Source: Dyella marensis (GTDB lineage: Bacteria > Pseudomonadota > Gammaproteobacteria > Xanthomonadales > Rhodanobacteraceae). From it: a stretch of DNA of 64,000 nt. Below, one piece after another: positions 18,779-30,759 of the stretch. The notes under the pieces were generated by a model. That model searched no databases, was not told the origin of the DNA, and saw only the letters and a list, made by a program, of their open reading frames with translations. The stretch lies in NCBI RefSeq assembly GCF_900112865.1, contig NZ_FONH01000001.1:372001-436000 (forward strand), read 5' to 3'. Position 1 is the stretch's first letter; each line of letters starts with the position of its first letter. A program made the position numbers and the translations under genes.

Positions 18779-19654
18779 TCAGAGCCCCGCGAGCAGCTCG
18801 CGCACCACCGGGGCGAGCTTGGGATCCTGCAATGCCATGTGCATGGTGGCGCGCACCAGGCCGGCCTTGTTGCCGCAGTCGAAGCGGGTGCCTTCGAAGC
18901 GGTAGGCGAGCACCTTGCCCTGCTCCTTGAGCAGGGCGTCGATCGCGTCGGTCAGCTGGATCTCGCCGCCGGCGCCCGGCGTGGTCTTTTCCAGCAGCTC
19001 GAAGATGCGGCCGGGCAGCACGTAGCGGCCGACCACCGCGAGATTCGACGGCGCCTCGGACGGCTTGGGCTTTTCCACCATGTGGCGGATCTGCGCGCTG
19101 CGCGGATCGATCGGGGTGGCGTCGACGATGCCGTACTTGTCGGTATCGGTCTGCGGCACTTCCTCCACCGCGATCACGCCACCGGCGCCCTGGCCCTGCG
19201 CCAGCTCGGCCATCTGGCCCAGCGCGCCCTTGCCCTGGTTCCAGATCAGGTCGTCCGGAAGGATCACGCCGAACGGCTCGTCGCCGACCACAGGCTTGGC
19301 GCACAGCACCGCATGGCCCAGGCCCAGCGCTTCGGGCTGGGTGACGAAGATGGCGCGCACGTTGCGCGGCAGCGTGCCCTGCACCAGGGCGAGCAGTTCG
19401 TCCTTGCCCTTTTCCTGCAGCTTGGCTTCGAGTTCGTAGGCCTTGTCGAAGTAGTCGGCGATGGCGTGCTTGTAGCGGTTGGTGACGAATACCAGCGTAT
19501 CGGCGCCGGCATCAACGGCTTCATCGACGGCGTACTGGATCAGCGGCTTGTCCAGCACCGGCAGCATTTCCTTGGCGACCACCTTGGTGGCCGGCAGAAA
19601 ACGCGTGCCCAGGCCCGCCACGGGAAAGACCACCTTGCGCAGAGGCTTGCTCAC
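18779..19654 (-). CDS. galU: UTP-glucose-1-phosphate uridylyltransferase
   Basis: A 291-residue enzyme that makes UDP-glucose from UTP and glucose-1-phosphate for surface polysaccharides. It has the nucleotidyltransferase start VVFPVAGLGTRFLPATK, the KEMLPVLDKPLIQYAV motif, DD in VILPDDLIW and VEKPKPSEAPSNLA. The start codon is GTG, placed immediately after the TGA of the upstream dehydratase gene (TGAGTG), so the two are probably translationally linked. The context with a WbpM-like dehydratase and a WecA-like transferase points to O-antigen or capsule precursor supply. Confidence 0.95.
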   Translation of the reverse strand: MSKPLRKVVFPVAGLGTRFLPATKVVAKEMLPVLDKPLIQYAVDEAVDAGADTLVFVTNRYKHAIADYFDKAYELEAKLQEKGKDELLALVQGTLPRNVRAIFVTQPEALGLGHAVLCAKPVVGDEPFGVILPDDLIWNQGKGALGQMAELAQGQGAGGVIAVEEVPQTDTDKYGIVDATPIDPRSAQIRHMVEKPKPSEAPSNLAVVGRYVLPGRIFELLEKTTPGAGGEIQLTDAIDALLKEQGKVLAYRFEGTRFDCGNKAGLVRATMHMALQDPKLAPVVRELLAGL

Positions 19655-21550
19655 TCACTTCTCTCCTGATTCATTGCGACGGATCGACACCACGTTGTCC
19701 GGCTGCGCCACGTCGCTCCAGCGGAACGACGGCAGCAGACTCGACACGCAGCGCCTGAGGGTTTCCTCATCGTAGGCGACCGTGGCTTCGGACGCCTTCA
19801 CCAGCTGGGCCTGCAGCAGGTCCCAGCCGACCTGGCGGTACTGCGCCAGGAAGATCTTGGCGTGCGCGGTCGCCGTGTAGTTCTCCAGCGGATGGAACAG
19901 CTCTTCGAACAATTTCTCGCCGGAACGCAAACCGGTGAACACGATGGGGATCTCGGTGCCCGGCTTCTTGCCGGCCAGGCGGATCATCTGCTCGGCGAGG
20001 TCGCGGATCTTCACCGGCTCGCCCATGTCCAGCGCGAAGATCTCGCCGCCCTTGCCCAGGCTGGCCGCCTGCAGGATCAGCTGGCAGGCCTCCGGGATGG
20101 TCATGAAGTAGCGCGAGATTTCCGGGTGGGTGATGGTGACCGGACCGCCCGCGCGAATCTGCTTGCGGAACAGCGGCACCACGGAGCCGGCCGAATCCAG
20201 CACGTTGCCGAAGCGCACCGTGATGTAGCGGGTGGTCGAGCGCGCATCGAAGTTCTGGCACCAGATCTCGGCGATGCGCTTGCAGGCGCCCATCACGCTG
20301 GTGGGATTGACCGCCTTGTCGGTGGAGATCAGCACGAAGCATTCGGCGTGGTGGCGGTCGGCCAGGTCCGCCATGTTGCGCGAGGCCAGCACGTTGTTGC
20401 GGAAGGCGGAGCGCAGCTGGCCCTGCAGCAGCGGCACGTGCTTGTAGGCGGCCGCGTGGAACACCACCTGCGGCTTGAATTCCACGAACAGGCGCGTCAT
20501 CGCGGCCGGATCGCCGCAGTCGGCCAGGATCGGCTCGAACAGCAGCTCGGGGAATTCCTGGCGCAGTTCCTGCGCGATCTGGTACAGGTTGAACTCGCCG
20601 TTGTCGACCACGCACAGCGACTGTGCGCCCAGGCGCGCCACCTGCCGGCACAGTTCCGAGCCGATCGAGCCGCCGCCGCCGGTGACCAGCACGCGCTTGC
20701 CGGTAAGAGTCTCGCGGATCGCGGTCCAGTCCAGTTCCACCGCGTCGCGGCCGAGCAGGTCCTCGATCGCGACTTCCTTGATCTCGTTGAACTGGGCGCG
20801 GCCGGCGACCACGTCCTCCAGCTTGGGCACGGTGCGGTACGGCAGGCCGGTCTGGTCGCAGAGTTCGACGATGCGGCGCATTTCCTCGGTGGAAGCACCG
20901 GGCATGGCGATCAGCAGCATCTGCGCGGCCACTTCGCGCGCCAGTTCCGGCAGCAGCTCGATCCGGCCCAGCACCGGACGGCCGTTGATGCTGGCGCCGC
21001 GCAGGCTGTCGTGGTCGTCGACGAAGCCGACCACGGCGTAGCGGCTGTCGCGGTGCAGGTCGCGCGCCAGCGCCTCGCCGGCGCGGTCGGCGCCGACGAT
21101 CAGCACGCGCTGCACCGGCTGCGACTGGAACATGTCGATGCGGCTGTCCTTCCAGAAGCGGTAGGCCAGGCGCGGGCCGCCCAGCAGCATCGACAGCACC
21201 ACCGGATAGACCAGCAGCACCGAGCGCGGCACGTCTTCCAGGCGGTTGTACAGGAACAGGATCAGGCCGATCGCCAGCGAGCCGATCACCGCGGCGCGCA
21301 GGATGTTCCACAGGTCCGGCAGGCTGGCGAAGCGCCACAGGCCGCGGTACAGGCCGGTCCAGTTCAGCACCAGGCCCTGCACCGCCAGCACCAGCGGGAA
21401 CTCGAGCAGGTGGAAATGCACGCTGACGTCGCCCACCAGCGCGTAGCGCAGCGACTTGGCCACCCACCAGGCCAGCGCCGCCATCAGCAGGTCGTGCAGC
21501 ACGACGGCCGCACGCGGGTGGATGACAGCGATCAGTTTACGTACGGACAT
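19655..21550 (-). CDS. membrane-bound nucleotide-sugar 4,6-dehydratase (WbpM/CapD family)
   Basis: A 631-residue protein with four N-terminal membrane segments (residues about 10-130), a first nucleotide-binding domain (VLIVGADRAGEALARDL) and a C-terminal short-chain dehydrogenase domain with NAD motif VLVTGGGGSIGSELCRQ and an STDKAVNPTSVMGACK region carrying the SM-x3-K variant of the catalytic motif. WbpM/FlaA1-type enzymes convert UDP-GlcNAc to the 4-keto-6-deoxy sugar used to make QuiNAc, FucNAc or bacillosamine. It overlaps the upstream WecA-like gene by 14 bases and abuts galU, forming a surface-glycan unit. Confidence 0.93.
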   Translation of the reverse strand: MSVRKLIAVIHPRAAVVLHDLLMAALAWWVAKSLRYALVGDVSVHFHLLEFPLVLAVQGLVLNWTGLYRGLWRFASLPDLWNILRAAVIGSLAIGLILFLYNRLEDVPRSVLLVYPVVLSMLLGGPRLAYRFWKDSRIDMFQSQPVQRVLIVGADRAGEALARDLHRDSRYAVVGFVDDHDSLRGASINGRPVLGRIELLPELAREVAAQMLLIAMPGASTEEMRRIVELCDQTGLPYRTVPKLEDVVAGRAQFNEIKEVAIEDLLGRDAVELDWTAIRETLTGKRVLVTGGGGSIGSELCRQVARLGAQSLCVVDNGEFNLYQIAQELRQEFPELLFEPILADCGDPAAMTRLFVEFKPQVVFHAAAYKHVPLLQGQLRSAFRNNVLASRNMADLADRHHAECFVLISTDKAVNPTSVMGACKRIAEIWCQNFDARSTTRYITVRFGNVLDSAGSVVPLFRKQIRAGGPVTITHPEISRYFMTIPEACQLILQAASLGKGGEIFALDMGEPVKIRDLAEQMIRLAGKKPGTEIPIVFTGLRSGEKLFEELFHPLENYTATAHAKIFLAQYRQVGWDLLQAQLVKASEATVAYDEETLRRCVSSLLPSFRWSDVAQPDNVVSIRRNESGEK

Positions 21551-22571
21551 GACGGGCCTTGTGCTGGATACGCCACAGACAGTAGCGCCTGGCGAGCATC
21601 CAGGCTGCGCCAGCGATCAAATATGCGACGGCGCAGATCGTCCATCCCCAGCCTGGACAGAACCATGACAGCCACGCCAGCGGCGCCGCGATCAGCAGGT
21701 TCCAGGCCAGATAGCACGTATCTCCCCCAGCGTGCGACATCCCACTGCGAACCAGCCATTGGTACAGGTGTTCGCGGTGCGGAGCGTACCAGCGCCGTCC
21801 CTTCAGGAAACGACTGAGCAGGGTAAGGGTGGCGTCCGTTACGAAGGATGAACTCAGGATCGCGGCGGGCCACAGCAGGCCGGGGTCGACCCGCCACAGC
21901 AGCACGGTGAAGGCGAACAGCAGGAACCCCAGGGTGCCGCTGCCCACATCGCCCATGAAGATCGCCGCGCGCGGCCGGTTGTAGCACCAGAAGCCCAGCG
22001 CAGCGGCGGCCAGGCAGGCGGCGGACACGGCCAGGGCCACCTGCCCCGCCCCGCCGGCCAGCACGGCCAGCCCCACGGCCACGAACAGGCCCTGCTGGGC
22101 CAGCAGGCCGTCGATGCCATCCATGAAATTATGCAGGTTGATGCTCCAGGCGCCGCCGAGCACCAGCAGGGGCAGCCACAGCCAGGACGTGCCCTCGAAG
22201 GCCAGCGTGCTGCCGAACAGCAGGCACGCCCCCAGCTGTACGCCCAGGCGCGGCAGCACGGGCAGTGAATGATGGTCGTCCCACCAGCCGATCGCCGCCA
22301 CCAGCACCGTCGCCAGCGCAAACGCCACCGCCAGCTGCCAGGGCCACGCCGGCGCGAACAGCAGCAGCGCCCACGGCGAGGTCGCCAGCACCGCGATCAC
22401 CACACCGATGCCGCCGCCGCGCGGGGTGGGAATGGAATGCGAACGGCGCTGGCCGGGTTGATCGAGCATGCCACGCGAACGGGCATAAGCGATCGCGGCA
22501 AGCACGATCGCCAGGGCAAGTACGAGCGCAGCCAGCACCATTGCGGAGGCCAGCACGGGAGGCATCATCAT
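21537..22571 (-). CDS. WecA/WbpL-like undecaprenyl-phosphate sugar-phosphate transferase
   Basis: A 344-residue polytopic membrane protein with about ten hydrophobic segments. Family motifs are the acidic GWWDDHHSLP, the NLHNFMDGIDGL loop, IFMGDVGSGTLGF and the cytoplasmic HREHLYQ. Enzymes of this family move a sugar phosphate (GlcNAc, FucNAc or QuiNAc) onto undecaprenyl phosphate, the first membrane step of O-antigen or enterobacterial-type glycan synthesis. The dehydratase downstream would make the sugar donor, which favours a WbpL-like specificity over plain WecA. It starts seven bases after the lapB stop on the same strand. Confidence 0.9.
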   Translation of the reverse strand: MMMPPVLASAMVLAALVLALAIVLAAIAYARSRGMLDQPGQRRSHSIPTPRGGGIGVVIAVLATSPWALLLFAPAWPWQLAVAFALATVLVAAIGWWDDHHSLPVLPRLGVQLGACLLFGSTLAFEGTSWLWLPLLVLGGAWSINLHNFMDGIDGLLAQQGLFVAVGLAVLAGGAGQVALAVSAACLAAAALGFWCYNRPRAAIFMGDVGSGTLGFLLFAFTVLLWRVDPGLLWPAAILSSSFVTDATLTLLSRFLKGRRWYAPHREHLYQWLVRSGMSHAGGDTCYLAWNLLIAAPLAWLSWFCPGWGWTICAVAYLIAGAAWMLARRYCLWRIQHKARHVRT

Positions 22572-22578
22572 CGCGGCC

Positions 22579-23751
22579 TCACTCGTTGGCGACGCCGTGG
22601 ATCGGGCGGATCGTGCTCCAGCTCTTGCAACTGGGGCATTGCCAGTGGTGCGCTTTGGCGCCGAAGCCGCAGCGGCTGCAGCGATACATGGCCTGGCCTT
22701 CCAGCAGCTTCCTGGTGAGGTCGCGCAGGATCAGGAAGTTCTCGCGCGCCTCGCCCTCGACCTTGTCCATGGTCGCATCGATCAGTGCCATCAGGCCGCG
22801 CACGGACGGACGCTGGCGCAGCTGCGAAGTGAGGAAATCGATCGCCGTGCGCTCGCCGTCGCGCTGCTGGTACAGGCGGGTGAGCGCCAGCACCGGCGAG
22901 ATACCGTGGTAGCGCTCCAGGATGTCGCGCAGGAAGCGCTCGGCGCGCTCCATCTGCTGCGAGCGCGCGTAGCTGTTGAGCAGCGGCGGCAGGATTTCCG
23001 GCACGAAGGCGATGTCCGCTTCCACCGCGGCCTCGTAGGCGTCGATGGCCTGGCCGTGCTCGCCGTCCTCCGCGTACAGGCGGCCGGTGAGCATGAAGGC
23101 GCGCACGCTGTCGGGCTGGCAGGCGAAGGCCTGGCGCAGGTATTCGCGGGCGTCCTGGTGCGCGCCGTGCTGGCGGGCCTGCTCGGCCAGTTCGCAGTAG
23201 AACTGCGCGATCATGCCGGCTTCGTCCTCGCCGGTCATCGCTTCGAGGCGGCGCGCGTGTTCGATCGCCTTGTGCCAGTCGCGCTCGTGCTGGTAGATCG
23301 CAATCAGGTGGCGCAACGCGGACGGCGCGTGCGCATCCATCGCCACCAGATCGGAGAACAGCGTTTCGGCACGGTCGAGCAGGCCGGCGCGCATGTAGTC
23401 CTCGCCCAGTTCCAGCAGAGCGACGGTCTTCATCGCATCGGACAGGCCCGGACGCGAGACCAGGTGCTGGTGCAGGCGGATCGCGCGATCGACTTCGCCG
23501 CGACGGCGGAACAGGTTGCCCAGGGCGAGATGGGTTTCCACCGTATCGCGGTTGTATTCAGCCAGGCGCAGGAAGACTTCGATCGCCTTGTCCTGCTCCT
23601 CGTTGAGCAGGTAGTTCAGGCCACGGAAGTAGTCGGACGAAAGCTCGCTCACCTGCGCGCCCGAGCGTTTCGCGCCGGCGCTCCGGGCGGTCCACCAGCC
23701 ACTGACGAAAGCGACCGGGATCAGCAGTGCCAGCACATAGAGGGCGATCAT
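22579..23751 (-). CDS. lapB: lipopolysaccharide assembly protein B
   Basis: A 390-residue protein with one N-terminal membrane anchor (IALYVLALLIPVAFVSGWW), about eight TPR units and a C-terminal rubredoxin-like zinc knuckle (RCSRCGF and WQCPSCKSW). LapB/YciM regulates FtsH-dependent turnover of LpxC and thus balances lipopolysaccharide synthesis. The ATG at 23751 overlaps lapA by four bases; codons further upstream are lapA in another frame. Confidence 0.95.
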   Translation of the reverse strand: MIALYVLALLIPVAFVSGWWTARSAGAKRSGAQVSELSSDYFRGLNYLLNEEQDKAIEVFLRLAEYNRDTVETHLALGNLFRRRGEVDRAIRLHQHLVSRPGLSDAMKTVALLELGEDYMRAGLLDRAETLFSDLVAMDAHAPSALRHLIAIYQHERDWHKAIEHARRLEAMTGEDEAGMIAQFYCELAEQARQHGAHQDAREYLRQAFACQPDSVRAFMLTGRLYAEDGEHGQAIDAYEAAVEADIAFVPEILPPLLNSYARSQQMERAERFLRDILERYHGISPVLALTRLYQQRDGERTAIDFLTSQLRQRPSVRGLMALIDATMDKVEGEARENFLILRDLTRKLLEGQAMYRCSRCGFGAKAHHWQCPSCKSWSTIRPIHGVANE

Positions 23752-24008
23752 GCGTCGGCGGGCAGCTTGGAATCCGTCGCGCGGGCCGCGTGCCTGCGCT
23801 GGCGGCGATGCCGCGCGCTGGTGCCCAGCCACGCCGTCAATCCGCCCAGCAGCCAGCCCAGCGCCATCGCGGCGAGCAGGGCCGCGCCCTTGGGCAGCTG
23901 GAAGCGCGCGAAGCCCAGGTCATAGCCGACCAGGTCCGCATTGAGCGCGCCCAGCGCCACGCCGGCGGCGATGAAGAGCAGGAGAACGAGCGTGACGATC
24001 AATCGCAT
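23748..24008 (-). CDS. lapA: LapA family protein (DUF1049)
   Basis: An 86-residue protein with two membrane segments (VTLVLLLFIAAGVALGALN and AALLAAMALGWLLGG) and a basic tail (RHRRQRRHAAR), the usual LapA layout. It is co-translated with lapB through a four-base overlap. LapA partners LapB in lipopolysaccharide assembly control. Length and gene order match the ihfB-lapA-lapB cluster of other gammaproteobacteria. Confidence 0.93.
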   Translation of the reverse strand: MRLIVTLVLLLFIAAGVALGALNADLVGYDLGFARFQLPKGAALLAAMALGWLLGGLTAWLGTSARHRRQRRHAARATDSKLPADA

Positions 24009-24127
24009 GAGCGGGACTTTAACCGATTGATGCCGACCGGCACAGGCGTCCGCGGGGCCATGTTCATGCGCGGCGAGCCCTGCGCATGCGGGCCTGTTTA
24101 TTCACGACGCAAAGACAGAAGAGCGGA

Positions 24128-24167
24128 CAAAAAAGAAGGCAGGACCGGCCGAAGCCGCCTGCCTTCA
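24128..24167 (-). terminator. intrinsic terminator after ihfB
   Basis: On the minus strand a GAAGGCAGG / CCTGCCTTC stem with an inner GGCTTCGGCC hairpin is followed by TTTTTT. It lies just past the ihfB stop and before lapA, so lapA-lapB probably has its own promoter or relies on read-through. Confidence 0.88.
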
Positions 24168-24188
24168 TCTACTCGCTGGTGCCCGGCT

Positions 24189-24500
24189 TTAAGCGGCGGA
24201 AGCCGCCTCGGCCTCGGCCAGCGCCTGGTTCACGCGTTCGCGCAATTCCTTGCCCGGCTTGAAATGCGGCACGTGCTTGCCCGGCAGGGCCACCGCTTCG
24301 CCGGTCTTGGGATTGCGGCCCATGCGCGGCGGACGGTAATGCAGCGCGAAGCTGCCGAAACCGCGCACCTCGATGCGTTCGCCGTGGGAAAGCGCGTTGC
24401 TCATCTGTTCGATGACGCTCTTGACGGCCAGTTCGACGTCGCTGAAGGCCAGATGGGTCTGGCGCCGTGCCAGCGCTTCGATCAATTCGGATTTGGTCAT
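24189..24500 (-). CDS. ihfB: integration host factor subunit beta
   Basis: A 103-residue nucleoid protein of the HU/IHF family. The start [17 protein letters not shown], the [20 protein letters not shown] beta-arm and the [17 protein letters not shown] end are diagnostic of the beta subunit. With IhfA it bends DNA in replication, recombination and sigma-54 transcription. It follows rpsA as in other gammaproteobacteria. A short alanine- and glutamate-rich tail extends it slightly beyond E. coli IhfB. Confidence 0.97.
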   Translation of the reverse strand: MTKSELIEALARRQTHLAFSDVELAVKSVIEQMSNALSHGERIEVRGFGSFALHYRPPRMGRNPKTGEAVALPGKHVPHFKPGKELRERVNQALAEAEAASAA

Positions 24501-24528
24501 GGGTCCCCAATGTCCGTGACGATGGAAC

Positions 24529-24554
24529 CACGGGGCGGCGAACGCCGCCCCGTG
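24529..24554 (-). terminator. strong hairpin between rpsA and ihfB
   Basis: A perfect 12-bp inverted repeat (CACGGGGCGGCG / CGCCGCCCCGTG) sits between the rpsA stop and the ihfB start. There is no long T tract, so it may be an attenuating or RNA-stabilising hairpin rather than a full terminator. Confidence 0.6.
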
Positions 24555-24569
24555 TCTTGCGGGTATTGC

Positions 24570-26243
24570 TTAGTCGGCCTTGTTCAGCTGCTCTTTCAGC
24601 AGAGCGCCGAGCTTGGTGGTACCGCCGGAAGCCGACGAGTACTCCTGCATGGCGTCGTGCAGATCCTCTTCATCCTTGGCGCGGATGGAGAGCTGCAGCT
24701 GGCGACCCTTGCGGTCCATGCCGGTGAACTTGGCTTCGACCTTGTCGCCGACCTTCAGGTGCTGGGTGGCGTCGTCGATGCGCTCCTTGGCGATGTCGTT
24801 GGCGCGGATGTAACCCTCCACGCCCTCGCCCAGGTCGATCACCGCGCCCTTCGCGTCCACTTCCTTCACCGTGCCGTTGACGATCGTGCCGCGCGGGTTG
24901 GTGGCCATGAACTGGCCGAACGGATCCTGCTCCATCTGCTTGATGCCGAGGGAGATGCGCTCGCGCTCCGGATCCACCGCCAGCACCACGGCCTCGATCT
25001 CGTCGCCCTTCTTGAAGTTGCGCACGAGGTCTTCGCCGGTGCCCTGCCAGGAGATGTCGGACAGGTGGACCAGGCCGTCGATGCCGCCGTCCAGGCCGAT
25101 GAAGATGCCGAAGTCGGTGATCGACTTGATCTGGCCGGACACCTTGTCGCCCTTCTTGTGCATGGCGGCGAAGGCTTCCCACGGGTTCGAGCGGGTCTGC
25201 TTGATACCCAGCGAGATGCGGCGACGCTCTTCATCCACGTCCAGCACCATCACTTCGGTCTCGTCGCCGACCTGCACCACCTTGGCCGGATTGACGTTCT
25301 TGTTGGTCCAGTCCATCTCGGACACGTGGACCAGGCCTTCCACGCCCGGCTCGATCTCGACGAAGCAGCCGTAATCGGTGACGTTGGAGACCTTGCCGAA
25401 CAGGCGGCTGCCGACCGGGTAGCGGCGGGCGATGGCGACCCACGGGTCGTCGCCCAGCTGCTTCAGGCCCAGCGACACGCGGTTGCGCTCGCGGTCGTAC
25501 TTCAGCACGCGCACGTCCAGCTCGTCGCCGACGTTGACGACTTCGGACGGATGGCGCACGCGCTTCCACGCCATGTCGGTGATGTGCAGCAGGCCGTCGA
25601 TACCGCCCAGGTCCACGAACGCGCCGTAGTCGGTGAGGTTCTTGACCGTGCCCTTGACCACCGCGCCTTCGGTCAGGCGCTCAAGCAGCTTCTCGCGCTC
25701 CTCGGAGAACTCGGTCTCGACGACGGCGCGGCGGCTGACGACCACGTTGTTGCGCTTGCGGTCCAGCTTGATGATCTTGAACTCGAGGTCCTTGCCCTCG
25801 AGGTACACCGGGTCGCGCACCGGGCGCACGTCGACCAGGGAACCCGGCAGGAACGCGCGGACGTCCTTGATGTCGACGGTGAAACCGCCCTTGACCTTGC
25901 CGGAGATCTTGCCGGTGATGGTCTCTTCCTTCTCGAAGGCGGCTTCCAGGTCGTCCCACACCATGGAACGCTTGGCCTTCTCGCGGGAGAGCTTGGTCTC
26001 GCCGAAGCCGTCTTCCAGCGCGTCGAGAGCGACCTTCACTTCGTCGCCCACCTGCACCTCGAGCGTGCCGCTCTCGTCCTTGAACTGCTCGATCGGGACG
26101 ATGCCTTCGCTCTTGAGGCCGGCGTTGATGACGACGACGTCGTTGCGGATTTCCACAACGATGCCGCTGACGATCGCGCCCGGCTTCAGCTTGGAGATGG
26201 CCTGTTGGCTCTGTTCAAACAGCTCGGCAAAACTTTCAGTCAT
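24570..26243 (-). CDS. rpsA: 30S ribosomal protein S1
   Basis: A 557-residue protein with six S1 RNA-binding repeats; the later ones show the typical GxVxxxxDYGxFV and hLVHxSxxxW patterns ([60 protein letters not shown]). S1 recruits mRNA to the ribosome. The start [12 protein letters not shown] at 26243 is the canonical one; the additional open frame upstream is the 155-bp gap to cmk, which holds the leader. Gene order cmk-rpsA-ihfB is conserved. Confidence 0.98.
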   Translation of the reverse strand: MTESFAELFEQSQQAISKLKPGAIVSGIVVEIRNDVVVINAGLKSEGIVPIEQFKDESGTLEVQVGDEVKVALDALEDGFGETKLSREKAKRSMVWDDLEAAFEKEETITGKISGKVKGGFTVDIKDVRAFLPGSLVDVRPVRDPVYLEGKDLEFKIIKLDRKRNNVVVSRRAVVETEFSEEREKLLERLTEGAVVKGTVKNLTDYGAFVDLGGIDGLLHITDMAWKRVRHPSEVVNVGDELDVRVLKYDRERNRVSLGLKQLGDDPWVAIARRYPVGSRLFGKVSNVTDYGCFVEIEPGVEGLVHVSEMDWTNKNVNPAKVVQVGDETEVMVLDVDEERRRISLGIKQTRSNPWEAFAAMHKKGDKVSGQIKSITDFGIFIGLDGGIDGLVHLSDISWQGTGEDLVRNFKKGDEIEAVVLAVDPERERISLGIKQMEQDPFGQFMATNPRGTIVNGTVKEVDAKGAVIDLGEGVEGYIRANDIAKERIDDATQHLKVGDKVEAKFTGMDRKGRQLQLSIRAKDEEDLHDAMQEYSSASGGTTKLGALLKEQLNKAD

Positions 26244-26398
26244 GTTGATTCCAGAAATGAGAAAAGGCCTGCTCCACCGTGCGCATGGGAAAGTTTGCGC
26301 AATGCGGATCGGCCCACCGGTTGTGGGTGTCTTAGGAGGAAGATCCCCTTCGGCACCGTTGACCAAAATCCCGCGCCAGGCGCGGGCACCTTATGCCG

Positions 26399-27091
26399 TC
26401 AGGCAGCCGGACGAGGCTGCAGGACGGCAAGCACTTTCGCGACGACATCGTCGATGCCCATGCCGGTGGTATCCACCAGAACCGCATCGTCGGCCGGCTT
26501 GAGCGGCGCGACCGCCCGGGACGCATCCCTGGTATCGCGCGCTTCGATCTCGCGTTGAAGGCCGGAGAGTGTAACGCTGAGACCCTTTGCTTTCAACTGT
26601 TTATAGCGCCTTTTCGCCCTTTCGGCGGCGCTTGCGGTCAGGAACACCTTGTACGGGGCGTCCGGGAAGATCACGGTGCCCATGTCGCGCCCGTCGGCGA
26701 CCAGGCCCGGCGCCTTGCGGAAACCCAGCTGCAGGTCGACCAGGGCGGCCCGCACCGAGGGAATCGAGGCGATAGCCGAAGCCGCCGCGCCGGCGGTCTC
26801 GGTGCGCAGCTCGTCGGTGGCGTCGTGGCCGTTGACCAGCACGTGGGTGTCGCCGCCGTCCGGCGCGGCCTGGAAGCGGATCTTCACGTGCTGGGCGCAG
26901 CGGGTGACCGCTTCGGCGTCGGACAGGTCCAGGCCTTCCATGCCGGCCGCGTAGCCGACCGCCCGGTACAGCGCGCCCGAATCCAGCAGGCGCCAGCCCA
27001 GGTGCTCGGCGACCAGCCGGCTGATGGTGCCCTTCCCGGATCCCGAGGGCCCGTCGATGGTCAGTACGGGAACGGGGGACGAGGGACTCAT
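26399..27091 (-). CDS. cmk: cytidylate kinase
   Basis: A 230-residue enzyme that phosphorylates CMP and dCMP. The P-loop [15 protein letters not shown], the [14 protein letters not shown] nucleotide-binding segment, [21 protein letters not shown] and the lid [13 protein letters not shown] are typical. ATG 27091 has GGAG upstream at suitable spacing; the seven codons before it are not needed. It precedes rpsA on the same strand, as in most gammaproteobacteria. Confidence 0.96.
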   Translation of the reverse strand: MSPSSPVPVLTIDGPSGSGKGTISRLVAEHLGWRLLDSGALYRAVGYAAGMEGLDLSDAEAVTRCAQHVKIRFQAAPDGGDTHVLVNGHDATDELRTETAGAAASAIASIPSVRAALVDLQLGFRKAPGLVADGRDMGTVIFPDAPYKVFLTASAAERAKRRYKQLKAKGLSVTLSGLQREIEARDTRDASRAVAPLKPADDAVLVDTTGMGIDDVVAKVLAVLQPRPAA

Positions 27092-27198
27092 GGGGGCTCC
27101 GGCGGCAGGCAAACCGTTATGTTAACGCGTTGACCCCACCCGGAGCGCATGCTATCTAGCCCGCCGCCTCCGTCCTGCCGCGTGCCTGCCCGTCATCC

Positions 27199-27459
27199 AT
27201 GAGCGACGACCTTCAAAGCGAGTTCCAGCAAGCCGCCGAGGACGTCCAGGGCCTGGGCGAGCGCCCGGACAACGACACCCTGCTCAAGCTCTACGCTCTC
27301 TACAAGCAGGGCTCGGAGGGCGATGTCCATGGTCCCCAGCCGGGTTTCTTCGACTTCGTCGGCACCGCCAAGTACGAGGCCTGGGCCAAGCTGCGCGGCA
27401 GCTCGCGGGAAGACGCCATGCGCCGCTACATCGCCCTGGTGAGGCAGCTGCTGGCCTGA
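27199..27459 (+). CDS. acyl-CoA-binding protein
   Basis: An 86-residue four-helix acyl-CoA-binding protein: FQQAAEDVQGL, LLKLYALYKQGSEGDV, FDFVGTAKYEAWAKLRG and the closing YIALVRQL match the eukaryotic-type ACBP fold, which occurs sporadically in bacteria. It binds medium- and long-chain acyl-CoA esters in the cytoplasm. It lies 66 bp upstream of fadH, suggesting a shared role in unsaturated fatty acid degradation. Confidence 0.92.
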   Translation: MSDDLQSEFQQAAEDVQGLGERPDNDTLLKLYALYKQGSEGDVHGPQPGFFDFVGTAKYEAWAKLRGSSREDAMRRYIALVRQLLA

Positions 27460-27483
27460 AAGCCTTGCGCTGGAGCCCGCTGA

Positions 27484-29538
<2,055 letters not shown>

Positions 29539-29724
29539 GGGACCGGCCAGAAGTTTTTCGGGGCGCGGAAATGAAAGCGCCCCGCAAGACGACGCGTCGA
29601 TAGCGGGCCAGGGGGAGGGGGCCGGGTATCGCGGGGGTAGCGTCGCTGCGGGGCGAGGGTCGCCGCCACCTGGGGGGAGGGGACGGTGGCGGGACGAACG
29701 GAAGCATAGGTTCGACAGACCGCA
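29539..29724. other. GC-rich intergenic region after fadH
   Basis: A GGGGCGC/GCGCCCC hairpin (29560-29584) just after the fadH stop may act as a terminator, though only a short T stretch precedes it. The rest is purine-rich (several GGGGGAGGGG-like runs) with no coding or RNA feature recognised. Confidence 0.4.
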
Positions 29725-29768
29725 TTAACCAATATATATTTTCGACGTAACTTATATGTAAACCCTAT
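29725..29768 (+). promoter_or_regulatory. AT-rich promoter/operator of the LysR gene
   Basis: A sharply AT-rich block (ATATATATTTTCGACG, then TTATATGT) directly precedes the LysR ATG at 29769, with ATAT arms arranged symmetrically around TTTTCGACGTAAC. This layout suits autoregulation by a LysR-type protein. The short distance to the ATG leaves little room for a ribosome site, so the mRNA may be nearly leaderless. Confidence 0.5.
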
Positions 29769-30683
29769 ATGTTCGATTTCCGCCAGCTGCGTTACTTCGT
29801 CGCCGTCGCCGAGGAGCTCAGCTTCACGCGCGCCTCGCAGCGCCTGCATATCTCCCAGCCGCCGCTGTCGCAGCAGATCCAGGCGCTGGAAGCCGATCTG
29901 GGCGTGCGCCTGCTGGATCGCGACAAGCGCAACGTCGCCCTGACCGAGCCCGGCCGCGTATTCCTGGAGCAGGCCCGGCAGATCCTGGCCAAGGCCGACG
30001 AGGCGCGCAGCCAGGTCTCGCAGGCTGCGGCGGGTTTCAGCGGGCAGCTGCGGCTGGCCTATACGGTCTCGGTGACCTTCCACCCTTCCCTGCCGCAGAC
30101 CCTGCTGCGCTTCGGGCGCCATGCGCCGCACGTGCGGGTGCTGCTCAGCGAGATGTACACCGAGCCCCAGTTCGCCGCCCTGCTGGCCGGCGAGCTGGAC
30201 GTGGGCTTCGTGCGCGACCTGCCCAGGCACGAGGCAGATACCCACACCCTGCGCATCGACGAGATCGACCGCGAACCGCTGCTGCTGGCCCTGCCCTCCG
30301 AGCATCCGCTGGCCGCGCGCCGCAAGATCTGGCTGCGCGAGGTGGCCGACGCCCCCTTCGTGGTGCAGCCGCGCGAACTGGCCGCGACCCTGTACGACCG
30401 CCTGACCCTGATCGCCGCCAAGGCCGACTTCCACCCGCTGATCCGCCAGCACGCCCAGCAGATCAATGGCTTGTTGATGCTGGTGGCGGCCGGCATGGGC
30501 CTGGCACTGATCCCGGCCTCGATGTGCACGGTCAGCCTGGCCGGGGTCAGCTACGTGCAGCTGGAGGATCCGGACGCCTACATGCTGCTGGCCGTGGCGA
30601 GCCGGCGGGAAGACACATCGCCGGTGCTGGCCCAGTTCCTATCGGTTGTGGCCGAGGCACGGGCCGTACCGAATTTGTTGTGA
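29769..30683 (+). CDS. LysR-family transcriptional regulator
   Basis: A 304-residue regulator with the N-terminal winged helix (LRYFVAVAEELSFTRASQRL, ISQPPLSQQIQALE, LLDRDKR) and the two-lobed effector domain. The closest subgroup by wording is the BenM/CatM/HcaR-like set, which usually respond to aromatic or organic acids, but no target operon is adjacent, so the ligand is unknown. AT-rich sequence immediately upstream probably carries its autoregulatory site. Confidence 0.9.
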   Translation: MFDFRQLRYFVAVAEELSFTRASQRLHISQPPLSQQIQALEADLGVRLLDRDKRNVALTEPGRVFLEQARQILAKADEARSQVSQAAAGFSGQLRLAYTVSVTFHPSLPQTLLRFGRHAPHVRVLLSEMYTEPQFAALLAGELDVGFVRDLPRHEADTHTLRIDEIDREPLLLALPSEHPLAARRKIWLREVADAPFVVQPRELAATLYDRLTLIAAKADFHPLIRQHAQQINGLLMLVAAGMGLALIPASMCTVSLAGVSYVQLEDPDAYMLLAVASRREDTSPVLAQFLSVVAEARAVPNLL

Positions 30684-30759
30684 ACACATACTTGTTCCAA
30701 GGCAATCAAGCAGCTACACTTGCGTGCTTGTCTTTTCCCGTTAGTGTCAGGAGCTGGCC